DNA of 20,406 nucleotides, from the NCBI GenBank assembly GCA_937891805.1, contig CALATK010000106.1, positions 1 to 20,406 on the forward strand. Reading direction: 5' to 3'. This document shows positions 15,250 through 20,406 of the stretch, one piece after another; positions within the stretch are counted from its first letter, which is position 1; each line of letters opens with the position of its first letter. The notes beneath the pieces are model-generated. The model searched no databases, had not been told where the DNA came from, and saw only the letters and a list, made by a program, of their open reading frames with translations. The position numbers were made by a program, and so were the translations under genes. This stretch comes from an uncultured Fibrobacter sp. Its GTDB lineage: Bacteria; Fibrobacterota; Fibrobacteria; Fibrobacterales; Fibrobacteraceae.

Positions 15250-16316
15250 ATTCCTTCATCCTTGAATTTCTGGTACAGGTCCGGCAGGCTGTCGGCAATC
15301 CCGGCAAAAGCCTCCACCACATCGGGGTCAAACTGTTTTCCCTTGCCCTTGAGAACTTCCGCAACCGCAACTTCGTGAGGCAGAGGTTCTTTGTAGGGGC
15401 GCTTGGAAACAAGGGCGTCATAGACGTCGGCTACGGCCATAATCCTTGCACAAAGGGGAATTTCGTCGCCCTTGAGCTTGCGGGGGTAACCGTTGCCGTC
15501 GTAATACTCATGATGACACCAGGCAATATCGGCGGCAATCATAATCATGGTCTTGTCTTCGAGACCCTTGGCGGCATCAACAAGCACATTATAACCCATC
15601 GCGGCGTGTTCCCGCATAATGGCACGCTCTTCTTCGTTAAGCTTGCCCGGCTTGCGGAGAATCTCGTCCTGGATGCCCACCTTGCCGATGTCGTGCAGGG
15701 GGGCCGCCGTCGCGAAATAGTCCACATATTCTCTATTGGGAATGTCCTTTGCGAATTTCGGTTTTTTCATCAGGATTTCGGCCAGCTTCTGCACCACGAA
15801 CTGGGTCCTCTTGATGTGACCGCCGGTTTCCGGGTCACGGTATTCGGCCAGAGCGCCGAGGCTGGTGAGCATGACCTTCAGGGTGTTTCTCAGGTCCTGG
15901 GTCTTTTCGATGACCAGCTCGTTGAGGTGGTCACGCTGGCGCTTGTATTCCAGCTGGTTCTTGATGCGGAGCAGCACCAGGTCCGGAGAGAAGGGCTTGC
16001 CGATATAATCAACGGCTCCCAAATTCAGGCCCGTCTGTTCGCTCTTGGAATCGGACTTTGCCGTGAGGAATATGACCGGAGTGCCGCCCAGGATATTCCG
16101 GGCCTTCATCTGGCGGAGGGTTTCGTACCCGTCCATCTCGGGCATCATTACATCCAAAAGAATCAGGTCGGGCTTGACCCTCTCGGTGAGCATAAGGGCC
16201 TTGTGACCGTCAAGGGCTACAAATACATCGTAATCGTTTGAAAGAATTCCTTCGAGAACTTCGATATTGGTCTTGGTGTCATCTACCACCAAAATTTTCG
16301 CGCGCGTTGCTTCCAT
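15246..16316 (-). CDS. Response regulator with HD-GYP c-di-GMP phosphodiesterase domain (RpfG-like)
   Basis: A 356-residue cytoplasmic protein. Residues 6-120 are a receiver with phospho-acceptor D55 (LILLDVMMPEMDGY), T85 and K107. A coiled linker (about 120-145) leads to an HD-GYP domain with HDIGK (H208, D209), the GGHIKRT segment (165-171), CHHE (267-270) and DGNGYP (273-278), so all known metal-site and GYP residues are present and it should hydrolyse cyclic di-GMP. It overlaps the hybrid kinase gene by 4 bases; the HPt domain of that kinase is the likely phosphate donor. A TATATT -10 box ends 6 bases before its ATG, implying a leaderless mRNA. Confidence 0.94.
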   Translation of the reverse strand: MEATRAKILVVDDTKTNIEVLEGILSNDYDVFVALDGHKALMLTERVKPDLILLDVMMPEMDGYETLRQMKARNILGGTPVIFLTAKSDSKSEQTGLNLGAVDYIGKPFSPDLVLLRIKNQLEYKRQRDHLNELVIEKTQDLRNTLKVMLTSLGALAEYRDPETGGHIKRTQFVVQKLAEILMKKPKFAKDIPNREYVDYFATAAPLHDIGKVGIQDEILRKPGKLNEEERAIMREHAAMGYNVLVDAAKGLEDKTMIMIAADIAWCHHEYYDGNGYPRKLKGDEIPLCARIMAVADVYDALVSKRPYKEPLPHEVAVAEVLKGKGKQFDPDVVEAFAGIADSLPDLYQKFKDEGI

Positions 16317-16322
16317 AATCCA

Positions 16323-16328
16323 AATATA
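16323..16328 (-). promoter_or_regulatory. -10 box for the HD-GYP/kinase operon, leaderless arrangement
   Basis: TATATT on the minus strand, followed by exactly 6 bases (TGGATT) and then the ATG at 16316. A TTGTGT lies 19 bases upstream as a weak -35. Transcription should start on or right next to the start codon. No Shine-Dalgarno sequence is present. Confidence 0.6.
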
Positions 16329-16415
16329 TGTATTAAAAGTTGAAATAACACAACTTGTCTTATTCCAAATTGGACTATGTTAACGCGTTATTACGCAAAA
16401 ACTTACAAAAAACTT

Positions 16416-17048
16416 TTATGGACGCAATTGGGCGTTACCGAGAGCCCGGTTCAGCTTGATGAAGGCGTTTACGGGGTCGGCGTAGTTCCAGACGCCGCCC
16501 AGGACAGCGATTCCTGACGGGTCGAAGGGGCGGACTGACGGTAAGGTTTCTTCGTCAAGGCCACCCGAAAGAATAAGCGGGATATTCGAGGGATTGAAGC
16601 CTTCCCTATCGGTTTCCAGCCGTGACAGGTCCACGCAAGAGACGGGCTCTACTGCAAAGGCGGGCTGAAAAACAGGCCCGAGAAGTGCCCCGGCTACCCA
16701 GGGAGGCAGTTTCGTGATTTCTTCTACGTTTTTGCAGGCGGCGACGGTATTTATCCTGTACCAGGAGGGCGGAATATCGCCGGCGAGGCGGGAGCTGTCG
16801 CAGAGGCAGCCCCGGACTTCAAGTCGCTCCGCCATATCCGGCGTGCCACGTACCCAGATGCGGTCCCGACATTCCATGGGGAGCCCAAGAAGCCAGCGTT
16901 CGTATTCGCTTTCGGAGGCGTAGGGAGCGCCGTTCCTCCCCCGCTTCTGAAGGATCAGGCGAGAAAGGCCCCGGGAAAACATCTGCTCGATGTCGTCGAA
17001 TTCGGCGGAAAAGTCGTCGGGAGCGGTGATGAGCCACAGGTGGAGCAT
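16416..17048 (-). CDS. TenI/thiamine-phosphate-synthase-like protein, degenerate active site
   Basis: A 210-residue cytoplasmic protein with the TIM-barrel pattern of the ThiE/TenI family: first strand LWLITAP, LSRLILQKRGRNG where ThiE has LRxK, RIWVRGTPDMAERLEVRGCLCDSS for the third and fourth strands, VAACKNVEEI, LLGPVFQPA, IPLILSGGLDEETL and the C-terminal phosphate-loop region GIAVLGGVWN. ThiE joins thiazole phosphate and HMP diphosphate to make thiamine phosphate; TenI of B. subtilis acts as a thiazole tautomerase. Several diphosphate-binding residues of ThiE seem changed here (no HVGQxD motif), so it may be a TenI-type enzyme or have another role. No other thiamine genes are nearby. A TATATT box lies 6 bases before the ATG. 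Confidence 0.75.
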   Translation of the reverse strand: MLHLWLITAPDDFSAEFDDIEQMFSRGLSRLILQKRGRNGAPYASESEYERWLLGLPMECRDRIWVRGTPDMAERLEVRGCLCDSSRLAGDIPPSWYRINTVAACKNVEEITKLPPWVAGALLGPVFQPAFAVEPVSCVDLSRLETDREGFNPSNIPLILSGGLDEETLPSVRPFDPSGIAVLGGVWNYADPVNAFIKLNRALGNAQLRP

Positions 17049-17054
17049 GGGGAG

Positions 17055-17060
17055 AATATA
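17055..17060 (-). promoter_or_regulatory. -10 box for the TenI/ThiE-like gene, leaderless arrangement
   Basis: TATATT on the minus strand, then 6 bases (CTCCCC) and ATG at 17048. The distance is the same as at 16323-16328. No -35 is obvious, because a heptamer array lies upstream. Confidence 0.55.
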
Positions 17061-17063
17061 GTA

Positions 17064-17112
17064 ATTAGGGGCTAGAGGTTAGGATCTAGGGGCTAGGGGT
17101 TAGGTATTAGGG
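17064..17112. repeat. Degenerate 7-base tandem repeat, TTAGGGG type
   Basis: Seven units in exact register: ATTAGGG, GCTAGAG, GTTAGGA, TCTAGGG, GCTAGGG, GTTAGGT, ATTAGGG. It lies directly upstream of the TenI/ThiE-like gene promoter. The TAG core is constant and the other positions vary. It has the same period as the arrays at 5908 and 18967. Confidence 0.8.
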
Positions 17113-17130
17113 CCGCAGGGGACAAGAAGT

Positions 17131-17162
17131 GTCATCCAGAGCGACGAAGTCGCGAAGGATCC
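17131..17162 (+). repeat. Modular palindromic repeat, copy C
   Basis: GTCATCC (17131-17137), an inner hairpin GCGAC-GAA-GTCGC (17141-17153), then GAAGGATCC ending at 17162. Same ends as copies A and E, different inner stem. Confidence 0.75.
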
Positions 17163-17230
17163 AGTTCAAAGGGATAGGTAGGCATTAGGCGAAAGCCGTT
17201 AGGGGTGTGAGTTCGCTTCGTTTGAGGAAC

Positions 17231-17255
17231 GTCATCCTCGCGCAGGCGAGGATCC
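17231..17255 (+). repeat. Modular palindromic repeat, copy D
   Basis: GTCATCC (17231-17237) to GGATCC (17250-17255), folding as ATCCTCGC-GCAG-GCGAGGAT (8-4-8, 17234-17253). It ends 14 bases before the start of the thioredoxin fusion gene, so it would be in the 5' leader of that mRNA. Confidence 0.75.
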
Positions 17256-17269
17256 GATTGAGGTTAAAA

Positions 17270-18049
17270 ATGAAACTTGTTTCTTCTTTTCAAATTTTTG
17301 CACTGTCTTTACTTTTGGTAAAGACAGCCTCTTTTGCCGCCCCCTGGCTGGGGCTTTCTTTCAAGAAGACCACCTTCGAAAACCATCTGGCCCTGGACAT
17401 CAAGGGTGTGCACCCGGAATCGGGGTGCTTTGCGGTAGGTGTGACCTCCGGCGATTTGCTGGTGGGTGTAAACGGCAAGCCACTGACGGACATGTCCCAG
17501 ATTCAGTCCGCCATTTCGGGCCACAAGGCGGGGGACAAGATCAAACTGGAAATTTCCCGCGACGGCAAGAAACGGATCGTGATGGCCGCCCTTACGGAAC
17601 GCCCCGACGACATCAGTAGCCTGACAGGTTCTGCCATCGGGAGCAAGATTGCCGAATTTGGAAAGAATTTCTACAAGAACGGCGAAAAGCGCAAAGAAAA
17701 GCCCAAGGCCACCTTGCTGGATTTTTGGGCCACCTGGTGCGGGCCTTGCCGCAAGACGCTCCCTGTGCTTGCCAACATCTACAAGAAGTATGGCGACAAG
17801 GGACTGGAAGTTATCGGGATTTCAAATGAGGGATTGAGTGAGCTGAATGCTTTTTACAACCAGGTCCACGCTTCGCCTTATCCGCTGTACCGGGACGCGA
17901 CACAGGACCTGTGGCGTCGCTACGGAATACACGCCGTCCCGACCCTTATGCTTTTGGACAAGGACGGTTACATCAAGGGCGTGTGGAGCGGCGCTCCCGG
18001 CGAGTACGCCCTGGACCAGCTAGTTAGAGAGACGCTGGAAGGAAAGTAA
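17270..18049 (+). CDS. Periplasmic PDZ-thioredoxin (TlpA-like) fusion protein
   Basis: A 259-residue protein with a signal peptide (cut after A23, SFA-APW). Residues about 24-112 are a PDZ domain: GLSF, the carboxylate loop region, GVTSGDLLVGVNGKPLTD and DKIKLEISRDGK are typical of HtrA/RseP-style PDZ. Residues about 145-259 are a TlpA-type thioredoxin fold with WCGPC (C157, C160) after LLDFWAT and the cis-Pro loop HAVPT (P224). It would act in the periplasm to reduce or rearrange disulfides, with the PDZ binding C-termini or exposed ends of its clients. The start is ATG 17270, backed by GAGG at 17260-17263 and the signal peptide; the frame is open to 17207, but that part lies in copy D. The fusion of PDZ and TlpA is uncommon. 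Confidence 0.87.
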   Translation: MKLVSSFQIFALSLLLVKTASFAAPWLGLSFKKTTFENHLALDIKGVHPESGCFAVGVTSGDLLVGVNGKPLTDMSQIQSAISGHKAGDKIKLEISRDGKKRIVMAALTERPDDISSLTGSAIGSKIAEFGKNFYKNGEKRKEKPKATLLDFWATWCGPCRKTLPVLANIYKKYGDKGLEVIGISNEGLSELNAFYNQVHASPYPLYRDATQDLWRRYGIHAVPTLMLLDKDGYIKGVWSGAPGEYALDQLVRETLEGK

Positions 18050-18063
18050 TTCTTTAAAATTAC
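18046..18063. terminator. Weak two-way hairpin between convergent genes
   Basis: GTAATT (18046-18051) and AATTAC (18058-18063) pair across the 10-base gap between the PDZ-thioredoxin gene and the minus-strand lipoprotein gene, and include both stop codons. The stem is mostly A-T, so it is a weak terminator at best. Confidence 0.3.
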
Positions 18064-18416
18064 ATTCCGGCGGCTTTCTGCAGGGTGGCTACGACGCGGT
18101 CGTATTCTTCCTTGGTAATCCTCTTGTAGCCCGTGACGATTCCGCCGAATTCATAATAGGCGGAATCCCCTTTCACGTTCATCTTGTATTCCATGTCAAG
18201 AGTATTCTTGCCACGGAGAGCCCCGTCTTGGACAGTGGCCTTCAGGTCACCGTTGATGTTGCGGATGGTGTAGTCCGTGCCGTTTTCGGTAAGAACTTCG
18301 AATGCCATGTTTTCTTCACCCAGCCAGCAGCCGGTGTAGTTGACATTGTCCTGTCCGCAACCGAAAAGGAACAGGGAAGAAAGAGCGAGTGTTGCAAAAG
18401 GAATTAACTTTTTCAT
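18060..18416 (-). CDS. Small lipoprotein of unknown function
   Basis: A 118-residue lipoprotein with a Lys-rich start (MKKLIPF) and lipobox LFGC (C20). The mature part is a compact beta-rich domain (TGCWLGEENMAFEVLTENG, TDYTIRNINGDLKATVQDG, EYKMNVKGDSAYYEFGG) resembling lipocalin-like small proteins that read out a nutrient or stress response, but no family is certain. It has another Cys at 30. The frame is open upstream to 18455, but ATG 18416 gives a proper lipoprotein signal. Its promoter is shared with the divergent M15-like gene in a 30-base gap, and it converges on the PDZ-thioredoxin gene with only 10 bases between stops. Confidence 0.75.
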   Translation of the reverse strand: MKKLIPFATLALSSLFLFGCGQDNVNYTGCWLGEENMAFEVLTENGTDYTIRNINGDLKATVQDGALRGKNTLDMEYKMNVKGDSAYYEFGGIVTGYKRITKEEYDRVVATLQKAAGM

Positions 18417-18426
18417 GTTCCATAAA

Positions 18427-18433
18427 ATAGTAT
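18427..18433. promoter_or_regulatory. Symmetric -10 box for two divergent genes
   Basis: The 9-base sequence AATAGTATT (palindromic about G18430) gives TAGTAT on the plus strand and TACTAT on the minus strand. The plus ATG (18447) is 13 bases past it and the minus ATG (18416) is 10 bases past it. The whole intergenic region is 30 bases, so both promoters must overlap here. Confidence 0.5.
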
Positions 18434-18446
18434 TTTTTCGTGAAAA

Positions 18447-18968
18447 ATGAAGCACCTGTATTTAATTGCCCCGATCCTTGCCGTATTGGCGCTTGTTGGC
18501 GTCTATCTGCTGATTCGGGCCAATACACGGCCCATTCCCAAGTACGATTCTCCTGAGGTGGATGTGGACTGGAGTGCCGAGGATTATTACAGGCACTTGA
18601 ACGTGAAGCCTTTTAGTGGTCGAGAAGTTCATAAGCTCCTTATCAAGCGGACCAAGCAGAAGCCGGGTGTTTACCTGGAAAGCCTTGAACCCGCCATGGA
18701 CACGGCCGGGCTGGAGGTGATTAACGCTTTTCACCAGGTCTTGGGCGACGACTATGTTCCCGTGATCACCAGCGGGAACGACTGGCCCTACCATGCCCGC
18801 AAGTCCAAGCATTACGAAAACAAGGCTATCGATTTCCGCATAAAGTACATCCCGCTGGAACAGCGCCGCGAAATCGTGAACCTGGTGACAGGACGGCTAA
18901 GCCCTCGGTTCAGAATCATCTGGGAGCGCGGCGACGCCGAACACCTGCACGTGGAACTGTCAGAGTAA
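18447..18968 (+). CDS. Membrane-anchored M15-like peptidase (D-Ala-D-Ala carboxypeptidase type)
   Basis: A 173-residue protein with an N-terminal membrane helix (about 5-24) and a periplasmic domain. SKHYENKAIDFRI (residues 120-132) matches the SxHxxGxAxD zinc motif of peptidase M15, with H122 and D129 as ligands, and AEHLHVEL (164-171) gives the final E165 and H168. These are the metal and base residues of VanY/DacY-type DD-carboxypeptidases that trim peptidoglycan stems. The Gly of the first motif is Asn here (YENKA), a modest change. The start has no Shine-Dalgarno sequence and follows a T-rich stretch. Its stop codon lies at the edge of a heptamer array. The exact bond cut is not known. 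Confidence 0.8.
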   Translation: MKHLYLIAPILAVLALVGVYLLIRANTRPIPKYDSPEVDVDWSAEDYYRHLNVKPFSGREVHKLLIKRTKQKPGVYLESLEPAMDTAGLEVINAFHQVLGDDYVPVITSGNDWPYHARKSKHYENKAIDFRIKYIPLEQRREIVNLVTGRLSPRFRIIWERGDAEHLHVELSE

Positions 18969-19001
18969 TTAGGAATTCGGAGTTCGGAGTTCAGAATTGA
19001 A
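18967..19001 (+). repeat. Degenerate 7-base tandem repeat after the M15-like gene
   Basis: Five units in exact register: AATTAGG, AATTCGG, AGTTCGG, AGTTCAG, AATTGAA. The first overlaps the TAA stop (18966-18968). With the inverted array at 19031-19065 it flanks the hairpin at 19008-19020. Confidence 0.75.
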
Positions 19002-19007
19002 ATAATC

Positions 19008-19020
19008 GCGGCGAAGCCGC
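19008..19020. terminator. GC-rich hairpin between convergent genes
   Basis: GCGGC-GAA-GCCGC, a perfect 5-pair stem with a GAA loop, flanked by A/T-rich sequence on both sides. It lies near the middle of the 96-base gap between the M15-like gene and the DSL/SUMF1 gene, so it could end both transcripts. Confidence 0.5.
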
Positions 19021-19030
19021 CAAATTAAAT

Positions 19031-19065
19031 AATTCCTAATTCCTAATTCTGAAATCCGAATTAAT
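19031..19065 (-). repeat. Degenerate 7-base tandem repeat after the DSL/SUMF1 gene (inverted)
   Basis: Plus-strand units AATTCCT, AATTCCT, AATTCTG, AAATCCG, AATTAAT in exact 7-base register. On the minus strand the array begins at the TAA stop of the DSL/SUMF1 gene and reads CGGATTT, CAGAATT, AGGAATT, AGGAATT, mirroring the array at 18967-19001. Confidence 0.75.
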
Positions 19066-20324
19066 TATTTACAGCACCTGAACCCTACGCTGGGGTACTG
19101 GTTCTGGGGGTAGAAGCTGAACTTCTTCTCGGTGCACTGGCTTCCGTTGTTGGTGTTCCAGGCACCGCCGGCCACGTAGAACATGTTGGAATGTTCCTTG
19201 CTGGGGGTTGCGGTCCATTCCCACAGGTTTCCGTTCATGTCGTACATGCCCCACCAGCTGCGGCACTGTTCCTTGCGCCCGCTGCGCTTGGCCGCCTTGG
19301 TGTTGGTGTTACACTTGTTCTGCTTGTAGGAGTTGCCGTAGGTGTACTTGGTATTGTCCTTTCCGCGGCAGGCGGCCTGCCACTCGTCGATGGTGCAAAG
19401 GTGCTTGCCCGCCTGCTCGCAGAGGCTTGCGGCCTGTTCCTGGCTCACCATGTCCCTGGGGTTTTCGTCGGGGGTGTTGGGGTATTCGTAGGCGTCCACG
19501 CATACGGTCTTGCCGCCAACGGGAACGGGGTAGGCGTTCTTTCCGCAGATGTTGTCGCTGGCCATGTCGTACTTGGCTTCTTCCCAGGGGCTCTTGTTGC
19601 CGACGGAATCTTCGGCGTAATAGTACACGGAGCCTGTCTTGTTGTAATCGATGGCCTTGCCCGCTTCAACCGGGTTCAGGGTGTCACCGATAGAAACGAA
19701 GGTCTTGCACTTGATTTCGTCGCACTTTACTTTCAGCTTGATGGGGTCGTAGTAGCGGCCCGCAGGAGGCGTGATTTCTGCGTTAGGCGGGATCTGGTCT
19801 GCGGCACGGATGCTGTCCTGGATGCGCTTCTTTTCCAAGGAATCGGCACGTGCCTTATCCAGGGCGGCAAGGCTGTCGGCAATACGCTTGAGGCTGTCGT
19901 TACGGGCTTTTTCCAGAGCGGCAAGGCTATCCCGCACGTGGCGGATGCTGTCCCGCACATGGCGGAGGCTGTCTTGGTTCAGCTTGGGGTTCAGCGCCGC
20001 CAAAGAATCGGCTATGCGGAGGCTGTCCGCTAGGCGAAGGCTGTCCGCAATTCTTAAACTGTCGGCAAGGCGAGCCTGTTCCAGGGCGGCAAGGCTGTCG
20101 GCCCGCATCTGTTCGGCCCGACGGAGGCTATCAAGAATGTAGCGCTGGCGGGCTTCCAGCTCGGTCTCCTGTTGACGGCGCAGGGCCTCTTGCTTGATGC
20201 GGTCCAGGTGGCACTGTACAATAAAAAGGCACAAAAGCAAAAGGAACATTAGCACCAGAATGGCAATGTTCTTCTTTTTGCGTTTTTTCTTTTCTTCAAT
20301 CTCGTTATTCTTGTTTTCGCTCAT
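19065..20324 (-). CDS. Membrane-anchored DSL-repeat protein with Ig-like and SUMF1 (FGE-sulfatase) domains
   Basis: A 419-residue protein. A Lys-rich cytoplasmic head (1-19) and a single membrane helix (about 19-37) are followed by a long charged stalk (40-175) with at least twelve Asp-Ser-Leu/Ile units such as IADSLRLADSL and VRDSLAALEKA, likely a coiled coil. Residues about 179-246 resemble the small Ig-like domain of chitobiase C-termini (ITPPAGRYYDPIKLKV ... YYYAEDSVGNKSP). Residues about 260-419 are a SUMF1/FGE-sulfatase fold: VCVDAYEYPN, LCTIDEWQAACRG, WWGMYDMNGNLWEW, FYVAGGAWN and VGFRCCK. In FGE enzymes this fold oxidises Cys to formylglycine; in other branches it binds ligands. I cannot see which applies. 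The repeat-rich stalk puts the domain away from the inner membrane. Its ribosome site is weak (GTAGAAG). Confidence 0.85.
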   Translation of the reverse strand: MSENKNNEIEEKKKRKKKNIAILVLMFLLLLCLFIVQCHLDRIKQEALRRQQETELEARQRYILDSLRRAEQMRADSLAALEQARLADSLRIADSLRLADSLRIADSLAALNPKLNQDSLRHVRDSIRHVRDSLAALEKARNDSLKRIADSLAALDKARADSLEKKRIQDSIRAADQIPPNAEITPPAGRYYDPIKLKVKCDEIKCKTFVSIGDTLNPVEAGKAIDYNKTGSVYYYAEDSVGNKSPWEEAKYDMASDNICGKNAYPVPVGGKTVCVDAYEYPNTPDENPRDMVSQEQAASLCEQAGKHLCTIDEWQAACRGKDNTKYTYGNSYKQNKCNTNTKAAKRSGRKEQCRSWWGMYDMNGNLWEWTATPSKEHSNMFYVAGGAWNTNNGSQCTEKKFSFYPQNQYPSVGFRCCK

Positions 20325-20353
20325 CTTCTACAACCTAACAATTCTGCAATCCT

Positions 20354-20389
20354 GGATCCTTCGTGCCCTTACAGGGCACTCAGGATGAC
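20354..20389 (-). repeat. Modular palindromic repeat, copy E
   Basis: GGATCC (20354-20359), inner hairpin GTGCCCT-TAC-AGGGCAC (20363-20379), then CAGGATGAC ending at 20389. Read on the minus strand it begins GTCATCCTGAG and ends CGAAGGATCC, so it matches copies A and C with another inner stem. It lies 30 bases upstream of the DSL/SUMF1 start codon. Confidence 0.75.
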
Positions 20390-20406
20390 ACTTCTGGGAA
20401 CCCTCA

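Noticed and set aside
15375..16241. 288-codon open frame on the plus strand
   Set aside because: Antisense to the HD-GYP regulator, which has all its conserved motifs.
17064..17112. CRISPR-like array
   Set aside because: Units are 7 bases without spacers and there are no cas genes; it is a tandem repeat.
17207..17269. Upstream extension of the PDZ-thioredoxin gene
   Set aside because: It reads through repeat copy D and would hide the signal peptide.
19191..20033. 280-codon open frame on the plus strand
   Set aside because: Antisense to the DSL/SUMF1 gene; its Ala/Val/Gly-rich repeats are the complement of the DSL repeats.

Overview
The window looks like chromosomal DNA from a Gram-negative, didermic bacterium, most likely Fibrobacter or a close relative. 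The grounds are a signal-peptide and lipobox-rich gene set with outer-membrane barrels, a long Ala-Asp-Ser-Leu (DSL) repeat stalk on a SUMF1-type protein, mid-range GC content, and intergenic GTCATCC...GGATCC palindromes of a kind I associate with that group. The taxonomic call is inference; no rRNA gene is present.

Layout. (1) 1-2614: the end of a flavodoxin gene, a good terminator, and an MMPL/RND-type exporter. (2) 2615-4347: a repeat-filled gap, then an outer-membrane beta-barrel gene followed 12 nt later by a ZIP metal transporter. (3) 4371-10960: a zinc-acquisition cluster. It has a near-consensus promoter (TTGACA, 17 bp, TATATT) bracketed by two palindromic operators, then zur, znuA, znuC, znuB, two small unknown genes with Cys or His/Cys motifs, a His-rich lipoprotein and a ZnuD-like TonB-dependent receptor, closed by a hairpin. 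Together these would carry zinc from outside the cell, through the outer membrane, across the periplasm and into the cytoplasm under one repressor. (4) 11018-16316: a small zinc-ribbon membrane protein whose stop codon overlaps that of a convergent 1325-residue hybrid histidine kinase; the kinase is translationally coupled (TTGA overlap) to an upstream response regulator with an HD-GYP domain. (5) 16416-20324: a divergent TenI/ThiE-like protein, a PDZ-thioredoxin fusion, a small lipoprotein and an M15-like peptidase fired from one shared promoter region, and the DSL/SUMF1 protein.

The most unusual signals lie between genes. Four arrays of degenerate 7-base repeats occur (5908-5949, 17064-17112, 18967-19001 and, inverted, 19031-19065). 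Three of them begin at or overlap the stop codon of the gene before them, and one also holds the start codon of znuC. Five modular palindromes share GTCATCC and GGATC ends but have interchangeable inner hairpins; one provides the stop codon of the RND gene, and another sits between the Shine-Dalgarno sequence and the start codon of znuB. Several genes have a TATATT -10 box so close to the start codon that their mRNAs should be leaderless or nearly so. No tRNA, rRNA, CRISPR array or insertion sequence was seen, and no gene-free stretch exceeds 300 bases.
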